Shown here piece by piece: positions 56,615-64,000 of a stretch of 64,000 bases of DNA (the stretch's first letter is position 1; each line of letters starts with the position of its first letter). A model generated the notes under the pieces. It did not search any database. It was given only the letters and a program-made list of their open reading frames with translations, and had not been told where the DNA came from. The DNA lies in assembly GCF_009712475.1 (NCBI RefSeq), contig NZ_VCJO01000005.1, forward strand, positions 124,001 to 188,000, given 5' to 3'. The position numbers were made by a program, and so were the translations under genes. This DNA comes from Micromonospora sp. CP22 (GTDB taxonomy: Bacteria; Actinomycetota; Actinomycetes; Mycobacteriales; Micromonosporaceae).

Positions 56615-57888
56615 GGTAGCTCCACCCGTACGACCGTGGGGCCGCCCGGCGGGCTGGCCAGCAGCAACCGTCCCTCGGCGGCGGCCACCCGGTCGGCCAG
56701 CCCGGTCAGTCCGCTGCCCCGGGCCGGGTCCGCTCCGCCCCGGCCGTCATCGCTGATCTCGACGACCAGCGCGGTGCCGCTGTCGCTGAGCCGGACCTGG
56801 GCGCGGGTCGCCTCCGCGTGCCGGGCGACGTTGCTGAGCGCCTCCGACACCACGAAGTACGCCGTGGTCTCGACCGCCTCGGGTATCGGACGTCGGAGTT
56901 CGGTGTGCACCTCGACGGGAATCGTCGCCTCGTCGGCCAGTTCCCGGACCGCACCGGCCAGCCCCAGGTCGGTGAGGCTCTGCGGGCGGATGCCCCGCAC
57001 GATCTGCCGGAGCAGCTCCATCAGTCCCTTCGCCTGCTCGTGTGCCACGGCGAGCGGGCGGGCGGCCGGTGAGTCCTCCGGCACGTCCAGCCGGGCCAGA
57101 CCGAGTTGGAGGCTGAGGCTGGTCAGCCGGGGCTGCGCGCCGTCGTGCAGGTCACGTTCGATGCGTCGGCGCTCGGCCTCGTACGCGTCGACCAACCGGG
57201 CCCGCGACCGGGTCACCTCGCGCAACGCGGCCCCGTCGGCGCTCCACAGCAGCCACCGTGTCACCGCGCCCTGAGCCGCCGCGAGGGCACCGACCGCGTA
57301 CCACAGCAGCGGCGCGAGCAGCACGCCGACGATCGCGTACGGTACCGCCTCGACCACGGTGTCCGCAGTTGTCCAGAGCAGCACCACCTCCTCGCCGGGG
57401 CCGACCACGAACGGGCTGACGATCAGCATGGCGTCCAGCAGCACCAGCATGGTGAAGAGCCAGTAGACGGCGGGGACGACGCCGCCGAGGAAGAACAGGT
57501 GGGCCACCTCCCGCCAGGCCGCGCCCGTGGTGTACCGGGCGGCGAGGCCGCGCCAGGACGTGCCGGGCACCGGCCGGTCGTCGACCAGGCCGAGCCGGTA
57601 GCGCTCGAATGCCGCCACCGGCACGCTCAGCAGCGGCGCCAGCGCCAGGATGATCAGCGCGCCGAAGGCCAGGAAGACGCCGAGCGTCAGCGACGGGGGA
57701 CGGCCCTGGCGGGCCGCGTTGATGGCGGCGAACAGCGGCGCCAGCACGACGAGCAGCCCGATCGAGAGCACGCCGGCCAGTGGCACGCTGGTGAGCAGGT
57801 ACCCCAGGGCGCGCCAGGGCCAGCCGGTCAGCGGGTAGCGGGCTCGCCGTAGGGCCTGGGCGAGATGGGTCGGTGCGGCCGATGTCAT
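56602..57888 (-). CDS. NarL-type sensor histidine kinase
   Basis: 428 residues from ATG 57888. The N-terminus has a sensor module of about 6 membrane helices ([20 protein letters not shown], and pairs to residue 225). HisKA_3 phosphoacceptor [20 protein letters not shown] at about 245-265, and HATPase [18 protein letters not shown] and DDGRGGADP near the end. Cognate response regulator overlaps downstream. The stimulus is probably membrane-related, as is usual for this sensor type. Confidence 0.92.
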   Translation of the reverse strand: MTSAAPTHLAQALRRARYPLTGWPWRALGYLLTSVPLAGVLSIGLLVVLAPLFAAINAARQGRPPSLTLGVFLAFGALIILALAPLLSVPVAAFERYRLGLVDDRPVPGTSWRGLAARYTTGAAWREVAHLFFLGGVVPAVYWLFTMLVLLDAMLIVSPFVVGPGEEVVLLWTTADTVVEAVPYAIVGVLLAPLLWYAVGALAAAQGAVTRWLLWSADGAALREVTRSRARLVDAYEAERRRIERDLHDGAQPRLTSLSLQLGLARLDVPEDSPAARPLAVAHEQAKGLMELLRQIVRGIRPQSLTDLGLAGAVRELADEATIPVEVHTELRRPIPEAVETTAYFVVSEALSNVARHAEATRAQVRLSDSGTALVVEISDDGRGGADPARGSGLTGLADRVAAAEGRLLLASPPGGPTVVRVELPCNG

Positions 57889-57974
57889 GCCGCCGACGCT
57901 AGTGAGACGGCGAGTCCGTCCCCAGCCGACTGGGCCCACTTTCGCGGGTATACCCAGCCCTACCTCGATCCGCC

Positions 57975-58111
57975 GCGTGGCTCGCGGCATGCGGCATGTC
58001 GGGCTCTCCCCGGTCGGGGACGCCACGAACCACCGCATGCCGCGAGCTACCGCATGCCGCGAGCCACCGCACGCCACGAACCACCGCATGCCGCGAGCCA
58101 CCGCATGCCGC
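57975..58111. repeat. 17-bp tandem repeat GAGCCACCGCATGCCGC-type
   Basis: Five full 17-bp units at 58027, 58044, 58061, 58078 and 58095, with single-base variation, end in a partial unit. An inverted partial copy lies at 57975-57990. A duplicate of the S9 peptidase tail (GCGGCCGGTCAG) follows. It is a 5' non-coding region of the kinase gene and not clearly coding. Confidence 0.8.
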
Positions 58112-58150
58112 GAGCCACCGGGCGGCCGGTCAGACGCGAGCGGCGGCCGG

Positions 58151-60247
58151 TCAGGCGCGGCCGATGCGGTCCAGGATCCAGGCGTTGATGAACGCCTCCT
58201 CCCGCCAGGCGTCGTAGCGCCCACTCGGACCGCCGTGACCCGCCTCCATCTCGGTCTTGAGCAGGTAGTCACCCTGCGGCGCGACCGCCCGCAGCCGCGC
58301 GATCCACTTCGCCGGCTCGTGGTAGAGCACCCGGGTGTCGTTGAGGCTGGTCATGGCCAGGATCGCGGGGTAGTCCAGCGGGGCCACGTTCTCGTACGGG
58401 GTGTACGACTTCATGTACGCGTACACCTCGGGGTCGGCCAGCGGGTTGCCCCACTCCTCCCACTCGGTGACGGTCAGCGGTAGCGACGGGTCCAGGATGG
58501 TGTTGAGCGCGTCCACGAAGGGCACCTGCGCGACGATGCCGGCGAAGGCGTCCGGCGCCAGGTTCGCCACCGCGCCCATCAGCAGCCCGCCCGCCGAGCC
58601 ACCCCGGGCGACCAGCCGGTCCGGTGCCGTCCAGCCCGTCTTGGCCAGGTGCCGGGCACAGGCCACGAAGTCGGTGAAGGTGTTCTTCTTGGCCAGCATC
58701 TTGCCGTGGTCGTACCACCGGCGTCCCAGCTCGCCACCGCCCCGGATGTGCGCCACCGCGAAGACCACCCCACGGTCCAGCAGGGACAGCCGGCCGACGG
58801 AGAACCACGGGTCCATGCTCGCCTCGTACGAGCCGTAGCCGTAGATGACGCAGGGCGCCGAGCCGTCCCGGGGGGTGCCGCGCCGGTAGACCAGCGAGAT
58901 CGGCACCTTGGTGCCGTCGTCGGCCAGGGCCCAGTCGCGCTGCTGCTCGTAGTCCTCCGGTCGGTACGCCTGACCGTCCGGTCCGGGCAGCACCGGGCGC
59001 TGGCGCAGCAGCGTCATCTCGCGGGTGACCAGGTCGTAGTCGTACACCGAGTCGGGGGTGACCAGCGAGGTGTAGCGCAGCCGCAGCCGCCCGGTGCGGT
59101 ATTCGGGGTTGGCGTCCAGCCCGACGGTGTGCAGCGGCTCCGGGAACTCGATGTCGTGGGCGTCGCCGCCGCCGACGGGCAGCACCCGCAGCCCGGTCAG
59201 GCCGTTGCTGCGTACCGAGACGACCAGGTGGTCGGCGAAGGCGTCGACCGACTCCAGCCGGGTGCCCGGGGAGTGTTCGATCAGCGGCACCCAGTCGCCC
59301 GGGGCGTCGGCGGAGGTGTACGCGAGGGCGAAGTCCTCGGCGTTGTCGTTGTGCAGGATCAGGAACCGGTGGCCGTGGTGTTCCACGGAGTACTCGACAC
59401 CCTGTCGGCGGGGTGCGATCACCGCGGGTTCGCCGGTCGGGTTGTCGGCCGGGATCACCCGTACCTCGCTGGTGAGCTTGCTGGCGATGTCGATCAGGAT
59501 GAACCGCTCCGAGCGGGTCAGCTCGACGCCGACCCAGAACCGCTCGTCGTCCTCGGTGTGCACCACCACGTCCTCGGCGGCGGCGGTGCCGATGACGTGT
59601 CGCCAGACCCGGTTGGGTCGCCACGCCTCGTCCACGGTGACGTAGAACAGCACCGAGGCGTCGGCGGACCAGGCGGTGCCGTAGAAGGTGCCGGGGATCT
59701 CGTCGGGCAGCAACTCGCCGGTGTCGAGGTCCTTGACCCGCAGGGTGAACCGTTCGTCGCCGGAGTAGTCGGTGGAGTAGGCCAGGTAGCGCCCGTCGGG
59801 GCTGACGTCGAAGGCGCCCAGGGCGAAGAAGTCGTGCCCCTCGGCCAGCTTGTTGCCGTCCAGCAGCACCTGCTCACCGTCCAGCGGGGCACCGTCCGCG
59901 CTGATCGGCGGGGTGGTCTCGTCGGGGTGGACCGCCCGGCGGCAGTGCACTCCGTACTGCTGGCCCTCGACCGTGCGGGTGTAGTACCAGTGCTTCCCCT
60001 TGCGGGTCGGCACGGACAGGTCGGTCTCCTGGGTGCGTCGCCGGATCTCCTCGAACAACTCTGTCCGCAGCCCGGACAGGTGCGCCGTCCGGGCCTCGGT
60101 CCAGGCGTTCTCCGCGTTCAGATAGTTGATTGTTTCCGGATCGTCCTTGACTGCGAGCCAGGCGTACTCGTCGACGACGGTGTCGCCGTGGTGGACGCGT
60201 TCGGTCGGTACCCGCCTGGCCGCGGGAACGGGGGTCTCGGTGGTCAC
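58151..60247 (-). CDS. prolyl oligopeptidase-family (S9A) peptidase
   Basis: 698 residues, the oligopeptidase B/POP length. A seven-bladed propeller occupies the first 430 residues (VSPDGRYLAYSTDYSGDE, DNPTGEPAVIAPRRQG). The hydrolase domain has Ser in GGSAGG (about residue 548), Asp in SLNDTRVLYHEPAKW and His in AGHGGPSGRYDAW. No signal peptide, so it is cytoplasmic. Cleaves short peptides after Pro or Arg/Lys; specificity is not settled. Monocistronic. Confidence 0.95.
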   Translation of the reverse strand: MTTETPVPAARRVPTERVHHGDTVVDEYAWLAVKDDPETINYLNAENAWTEARTAHLSGLRTELFEEIRRRTQETDLSVPTRKGKHWYYTRTVEGQQYGVHCRRAVHPDETTPPISADGAPLDGEQVLLDGNKLAEGHDFFALGAFDVSPDGRYLAYSTDYSGDERFTLRVKDLDTGELLPDEIPGTFYGTAWSADASVLFYVTVDEAWRPNRVWRHVIGTAAAEDVVVHTEDDERFWVGVELTRSERFILIDIASKLTSEVRVIPADNPTGEPAVIAPRRQGVEYSVEHHGHRFLILHNDNAEDFALAYTSADAPGDWVPLIEHSPGTRLESVDAFADHLVVSVRSNGLTGLRVLPVGGGDAHDIEFPEPLHTVGLDANPEYRTGRLRLRYTSLVTPDSVYDYDLVTREMTLLRQRPVLPGPDGQAYRPEDYEQQRDWALADDGTKVPISLVYRRGTPRDGSAPCVIYGYGSYEASMDPWFSVGRLSLLDRGVVFAVAHIRGGGELGRRWYDHGKMLAKKNTFTDFVACARHLAKTGWTAPDRLVARGGSAGGLLMGAVANLAPDAFAGIVAQVPFVDALNTILDPSLPLTVTEWEEWGNPLADPEVYAYMKSYTPYENVAPLDYPAILAMTSLNDTRVLYHEPAKWIARLRAVAPQGDYLLKTEMEAGHGGPSGRYDAWREEAFINAWILDRIGRA

Positions 60248-60306
60248 GGCGCCACGTTACCGGCCACGGCGGCCTGTGGTGCGGCGCAATTCTGCACCGG
60301 ATTGTT

Positions 60307-60320
60307 CGAACACATGTACG
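60307..60320. promoter_or_regulatory. LexA-box-like site, one mismatch
   Basis: CGAAC-ACAT-GTACG differs from the SOS consensus at one base (GTACG for GTTCG), 10-23 nt upstream of the flavoprotein start. Weak candidate only. Confidence 0.25.
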
Positions 60321-60329
60321 ATCGCCGAC

Positions 60330-61676
60330 ATGGTGCCACCCCCTTCCACCGGTACGCCCGGTGTCCGCGAGATCACCCGTCGGCTGGCCGAGATCTGCGG
60401 TCCGCGCTTCGCCCGCCTCGCCGGCCCTGCCGACGAGGTGGCCGGGAGCACGGCCCGTTGGGTCGCGGTGCCGGGCGGCCCGCACGCCGCCGCCGAGGTG
60501 CTGCGGCTGGCCGCCGGGCACGACCTGACCGTGGTGCCCCGAGGAGCGGGCACGAAGATCGATTGGGGTGCGCCCCCCGAGCGGGTCGACATCATGCTCG
60601 ACACCGGGAGACTGGCCGGCATCGGCCACCGGTCGCCGGGTCGGGGCACCGCCGAGATCGGTGCCGGTACTCCGCTGCGCGCGGTACAGGCCACCCTGGA
60701 GCGCACCGGTCAGCGGCTCGCGTTGGACGCCCCCTCACCCGGCGCGACCCTGGGCGGGGTGCTGGCGGCGGACGAGGCCGGTCCGCTGCGTCACCGCCAC
60801 GGCACCGCCTGCGATCAACTCGTCGGGCTGCGTTATCTGGCCGCCGATGGTGAGCTGGCCGAGGCGGGTGGTGGGGCGGCGGGGCTGGCCGAGGCGCGCC
60901 TGCTCTGCGGTTCGGAGGGGGCGCTCGGGGTGCTGGTCAGCGCGACGCTGCGGGTGCAGGCGGTGCCGGCCGCCCGGGTGTGGGTGACCCGGCCGGTGTG
61001 GACGCCGCTTGAGGTGCACGATCTGATCGGGGCGGTGCTCGCCGCTCGGCTCGATCCGGCGGCGATCGAACTCGACCTGCCGGTCGGCACCGGCTGCCGA
61101 CCCCAGCGGGACCGCCGCGCCGAGTCGATGGCGATGCACCCGTCGATGACCGGGCGTGTGCCGACCGGGCCGACGGGCACCGGTTCGCTGGTGGTGCTGC
61201 TGGAGGGCGGTCCCGCCGAGGTGGCCGAGCGCACCGACCGACTGCTCGACATCTTCGGCTCCCGTTCGACGGTCGCGCGGACAGCGCCCGCGTGGTGGCG
61301 CAGCTACCCGTTCGCGCCCGGCGACACGGCGTTGCGGCTGGAGGTGCCGATAACCGACCTGCACGCCGCCGTCTACGCCCTGCGTGACGCGGCCGGTGGG
61401 CCGGTGCCGGTCCGTGGTTCGGCCGGGCTCGGCGTGGTGCACGCCGCCCTGCCCGGGTCGCTGCCGCCGGGGCGGGTCGCGTCGATCCTGGCCGCGGTGC
61501 GCAGCGTGCTGCTCGCCCGGCAGGGCCGCTGTGTGGTGCTCGCCGCCCCGCCCGCCGTGCGACACGGCGTCGACCTGTGGGGCGAGCGGGCCGACCTGGC
61601 CCACCTGCGCGCCGTGAAGCAACACCTCGACCCGACCCACCGCCTCGCGCCCGGCCGCCTCCCCGGTGGTCTCTGA
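60330..61676 (+). CDS. FAD-binding oxidoreductase, GlcE/D-lactate dehydrogenase-like
   Basis: 448 residues from ATG 60330. The PCMH-type FAD domain is clear: VPRGAGTKIDWGAPPERVDI, DAPSPGATLGGVLAADEAG and GSEGALGVLVSATLRV (up to about 220). A second half with a small alpha/beta domain follows, shorter than GlcD. It resembles the glycolate oxidase GlcE subunit or related alkyl-DHAP/D-2-hydroxyacid dehydrogenases. No partner subunits are nearby. Ends 6 nt before a convergent phosphatase gene. Confidence 0.82.
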   Translation: MVPPPSTGTPGVREITRRLAEICGPRFARLAGPADEVAGSTARWVAVPGGPHAAAEVLRLAAGHDLTVVPRGAGTKIDWGAPPERVDIMLDTGRLAGIGHRSPGRGTAEIGAGTPLRAVQATLERTGQRLALDAPSPGATLGGVLAADEAGPLRHRHGTACDQLVGLRYLAADGELAEAGGGAAGLAEARLLCGSEGALGVLVSATLRVQAVPAARVWVTRPVWTPLEVHDLIGAVLAARLDPAAIELDLPVGTGCRPQRDRRAESMAMHPSMTGRVPTGPTGTGSLVVLLEGGPAEVAERTDRLLDIFGSRSTVARTAPAWWRSYPFAPGDTALRLEVPITDLHAAVYALRDAAGGPVPVRGSAGLGVVHAALPGSLPPGRVASILAAVRSVLLARQGRCVVLAAPPAVRHGVDLWGERADLAHLRAVKQHLDPTHRLAPGRLPGGL

Positions 61677-61682
61677 CCCCGG

Positions 61683-63755
61683 TCAGCCGGCGTCGTTGCG
61701 CAGGACGAGGATGGCGATGTCGTCGCGGGGCTCCTCGACCGAGAAATTGATCGCGGTGGACCGCAGCCGGGCGGCCACCACGTCAGCCGGGTAGCCGGCG
61801 AGTGGGGCGGCGGCGTCGCGCAGCCGCCCGGTGCCGAACAGTTCCCGGCCCCGGCGGCGCTCGGTCACCCCGTCGGTGTAGAAGACCAGGCAGTCGCCCG
61901 GGTCCAGGACGATCTGCGCGGTGGGCGAGGCGATCGTGTCGAGCAGCCCGAGGGCGGTGCCACCGGTGCCGACGAAGGCGGCGGGCCCGCCGCCGGAGCG
62001 CAGCAGTACCGGCCGGTCGTGCCCGGCCAGGTGCAGATCGACGTCGAGCCGGTCACCCTCACCCGGCCCGACCGCAGCCAGTGCGAGCGTGCAGTAGCGG
62101 CCCGCACCCCGCTCGACCAGCGTCTCGTTGAGGCGGGACAGCACCTCGGGCAGCGGCTTGCCGTCACCGGCCAGCACCCGGATCACGTCCCGCACCAGCC
62201 CGGTGACCGCCGCAGCCTGAACTCCCTTGCCGGAGACGTCGCCGATCACCACCAGCCAGCGCCCGTCCGGCAGCGGCACCACGTCGTAGAAGTCGCCGCC
62301 CACGTCGACGTCGCCGCCGGTGGGGACGTACTCGGCGGCGAAGCCGATGCCCTCCACCACCGGCAGGACCGGCGGCAGCAGCGACTGTTGCAGGGTCTGC
62401 GCCACCCGGCGGCGTTCCGCGTGGATGCGGGCGTTCTCGATGGCGAGGGCGGCCCGGCGGGCCACATCCTCCAGCACCGCGATCTCGTCCGGGTCCTGCC
62501 GGTGCCGTTGGTGCCGCCCGACGGCCAGCGTGCCGAGGCGCTGCCCTCGGGCGATCAACGGGACGGCGAAGCCCTCCATCGGCGCACCGAGCGGGGTCCG
62601 GGTGCCGTTGCGGCTGGCCTCGCGCAGTCGGGCCTGGACCGAGTCGGGACCGGCCTCGCGGAGCGCGGCGTGCAGTTGCGGCAGCATCGACTCGTCGGCG
62701 TGGCTGGCCGCCGCCAGCCGCAGCCGCCCCCACTCGTCGGTGGTGTGCACCGCGCACCACTGGCCGAGCCGGGGCACCACCAACTGGGGGACGAGCGCCA
62801 TGGTCAGCTCCACGTCCAGCGACTGCGCGAGCAACTCGCTGGCCTCGGCGAGGAACGTCAGCCACGCCTGTCGGCGTACGTCCGCGCGGCGCAGCCGGTC
62901 GTTCTCCAGGTGCAGCGAGAGCCGCTCGGCGGTCAGCGCCGCCAGCGGCTGGGCGTACGCGGTGGGCGCGGCGTCCAGTTCCAGTTCCCCGGCGTACGGG
63001 CGGTGCACGGTCAACGGCACCCGGAGCAGGTCGTTGCCGGCCCGGGGCTGGCGGCCGTACCGGGCGAGGATGTGGGCTCCCTGACCGTCACCCCGGTCCA
63101 GCCGGACCAACCCACCGGCGGCACCGACCATCTCCGCCACCCGGGTGAGCAGGCCGGCGGCGAAGTCCGGCAGGGGATCCTCGGCGTACGGGTCGGGGGT
63201 GGTCTGCATCAGCGCGTTCATCGCACCGGCGCTCGGCACGGCGTTCTGTCCGGGGGTGTCCGGTTGGTCGTGGTACGTCGGCGGTGCGGGGGTCGACAGT
63301 CCGGTCTCCCCGCGATCGGCCCGGTCCAGCCGGAACCACACACCCTTGCCGGTGCGCAGATAGGTGGTGCCCCAGCGGCTGGCGAAGTGGTCGACCAGCA
63401 GCAGCCCACGTCCCCGTTCGGCGACCTCGGCGATGTCGGTGGACTTGTTGCGTACGCCGACGGTCAGTTCGTCGACCGGGCCGGCGGCGAAGTCGGAGAC
63501 CGTCACGGTCAGGCCCGAATGGTCGGCGGTGACCTCTATGTCCAGTTCGGTGCGCGCATGCTCGACCGCGTTGGTGGACAGCTCCGTGGTGAGCAGAAGT
63601 GCCTCGTTGAGCAGTTCGTCCAGCTCCGCTTCCGCGAGCACGGACCGGACGACCGCGCGTGCGGCGGCCGGTGTGCGGCGGTCTGCGGGGAGCCGGACGC
63701 GTCGTACGTGCTCGTCTGGGCCCGTCTTCGCCGCGGGCCCCGCCTCCGCTGACAC
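61683..63755 (-). CDS. HATPase-GAF-SpoIIE phosphatase (RsbU/anti-sigma kinase hybrid)
   Basis: 690 residues from GTG 63755, which has GGAGG at good spacing; upstream in-frame GTGs are possible. Residues 35-155 are an anti-sigma GHKL kinase with the N box TTELSTNAVEHARTE intact. Residues 190-430 hold GAF-like domains, and 440-690 the SpoIIE PP2C (SLLPPVLPVVEGIGFAAEYV, GGDFYDVVPLPDG, GDVSGKGVQAAAVTGLV). Such hybrids both inactivate and reset anti-sigma antagonists. No STAS or sigma gene is adjacent. A second stress-type switch beside the stressosome operon. Confidence 0.9.
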   Translation of the reverse strand: MSAEAGPAAKTGPDEHVRRVRLPADRRTPAAARAVVRSVLAEAELDELLNEALLLTTELSTNAVEHARTELDIEVTADHSGLTVTVSDFAAGPVDELTVGVRNKSTDIAEVAERGRGLLLVDHFASRWGTTYLRTGKGVWFRLDRADRGETGLSTPAPPTYHDQPDTPGQNAVPSAGAMNALMQTTPDPYAEDPLPDFAAGLLTRVAEMVGAAGGLVRLDRGDGQGAHILARYGRQPRAGNDLLRVPLTVHRPYAGELELDAAPTAYAQPLAALTAERLSLHLENDRLRRADVRRQAWLTFLAEASELLAQSLDVELTMALVPQLVVPRLGQWCAVHTTDEWGRLRLAAASHADESMLPQLHAALREAGPDSVQARLREASRNGTRTPLGAPMEGFAVPLIARGQRLGTLAVGRHQRHRQDPDEIAVLEDVARRAALAIENARIHAERRRVAQTLQQSLLPPVLPVVEGIGFAAEYVPTGGDVDVGGDFYDVVPLPDGRWLVVIGDVSGKGVQAAAVTGLVRDVIRVLAGDGKPLPEVLSRLNETLVERGAGRYCTLALAAVGPGEGDRLDVDLHLAGHDRPVLLRSGGGPAAFVGTGGTALGLLDTIASPTAQIVLDPGDCLVFYTDGVTERRRGRELFGTGRLRDAAAPLAGYPADVVAARLRSTAINFSVEEPRDDIAILVLRNDAG

Positions 63756-63905
63756 CCTCGTATCCTCCACCGCCACCTCTGAAGTGCCAAGCCGATCATC
63801 AGCGGTCTTTGCCGCCGGACAACGCCGCGCCGTGGCGTTTTCGAGGTCACGGGGACAATGATGGGGTGGCCGGTGGGAGCCGGTGAACCCCGAGGTGAGC
63901 GAGGA

Positions 63906-64000
63906 ATGATGACCACGGCGAAGAAGTCGGTGACCGCGGAGACCCCCGCCGCCGACCACGAGGCGGTCCTCACCGAGCTGGCGGAGGCGCTGCGGCGGGT
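63906..64000 (+). CDS. N-terminal fragment of an unassigned protein (cut by window edge)
   Basis: Starts MMTTAKKSVTAETPAADHEA and continues with VLTELAEALRR. AGCGAGGA precedes two tandem ATGs. The short helical beginning would fit a MarR-type regulator among others, but nothing is diagnostic. It diverges from the phosphatase gene with about 150 nt between. Confidence 0.5.
   Translation, partial: MMTTAKKSVTAETPAADHEAVLTELAEALRR

Overview
The window is high-GC actinobacterial DNA, most probably from Micromonospora or a close relative in the Micromonosporaceae. This is an inference. It rests on heavy GTG-start use, the overall gene content, a repeat of the GGAAGGGGCCC type near 51.8 kb, and a TTGATCAAGAAG-type hairpin repeat at 38.0 and 42.7 kb. 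From memory, both repeats look like ones common in that family. No phage body, CRISPR array, rRNA or replication origin is visible.

Layout. 0-4.9 kb holds the end of a beta-oxidation gene pair, a solute-binding lipoprotein and three small housekeeping or unknown genes. 4.9-5.8 kb is a gene graveyard with three truncated remnants. 6.1-6.5 kb is a tRNA-Glu/Asp/Phe cluster, followed by a CE4 deacetylase lipoprotein. 7.6-12.8 kb is a carotenoid cluster: crtE-crtI-idi plus a MerR regulator with a B12-binding-like domain on the minus strand, and crtB divergent. 12.8-15.3 kb has a disulfide oxidoreductase and a Rieske/DUF2231 membrane protein. 15.3-25.9 kb is a complete-looking Tad/Flp pilus locus (CpaB, CpaE, CpaF, TadB, TadC, Flp-like pilin, three TadE/TadG-like pseudopilins, a LysM protein, two secreted proteins of unknown role), with the prepilin peptidase on the opposite strand.

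25.9-35.3 kb is mixed: a GH65 phosphorylase, a DUF4386/TetR pair, enzymes and regulators, and a VapBC toxin-antitoxin pair. At 35.38-36.60 kb a 38-bp duplication of the 3' half of tRNA-Lys bounds a 1.2-kb integrative-element remnant. It carries a tyrosine-integrase stub, two small element-type ORFs and an intact YefM-YoeB pair. 37-45.7 kb has an epimerase, a beta-helix lipoprotein, a PadR/ABC exporter whose ATPase gene is frameshifted, a PP2C phosphatase, a small ORF under a perfect LexA box, MscL and a GntR/MFS pair.

45.7-51.8 kb is a stressosome-type partner-switching operon: RsbR, RsbS, RsbT, a kinase-phosphatase, a histidine kinase with a degenerate RsbT-like head, and a receiver-GAF-PP2C phosphatase. 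A divergent STAS antagonist flanks it. Its genes mostly overlap by a few bases, suggesting one translationally coupled unit that could feed stress signals to both anti-anti-sigma and phosphorelay outputs. 51.8-64 kb contains AraC and PadR regulators, a MacB-type ABC exporter, a NarL-type two-component pair, an S9 peptidase, a GlcE-like flavoprotein and a second large SpoIIE-type phosphatase.

The most notable points are the stressosome operon, the tRNA-Lys island with its addiction module, the SOS-boxed small ORF, the carotenoid regulator with altered cofactor motifs, and the split ABC ATPase with a formal slippery heptamer. All functional statements come from reading motifs; no database search was run.
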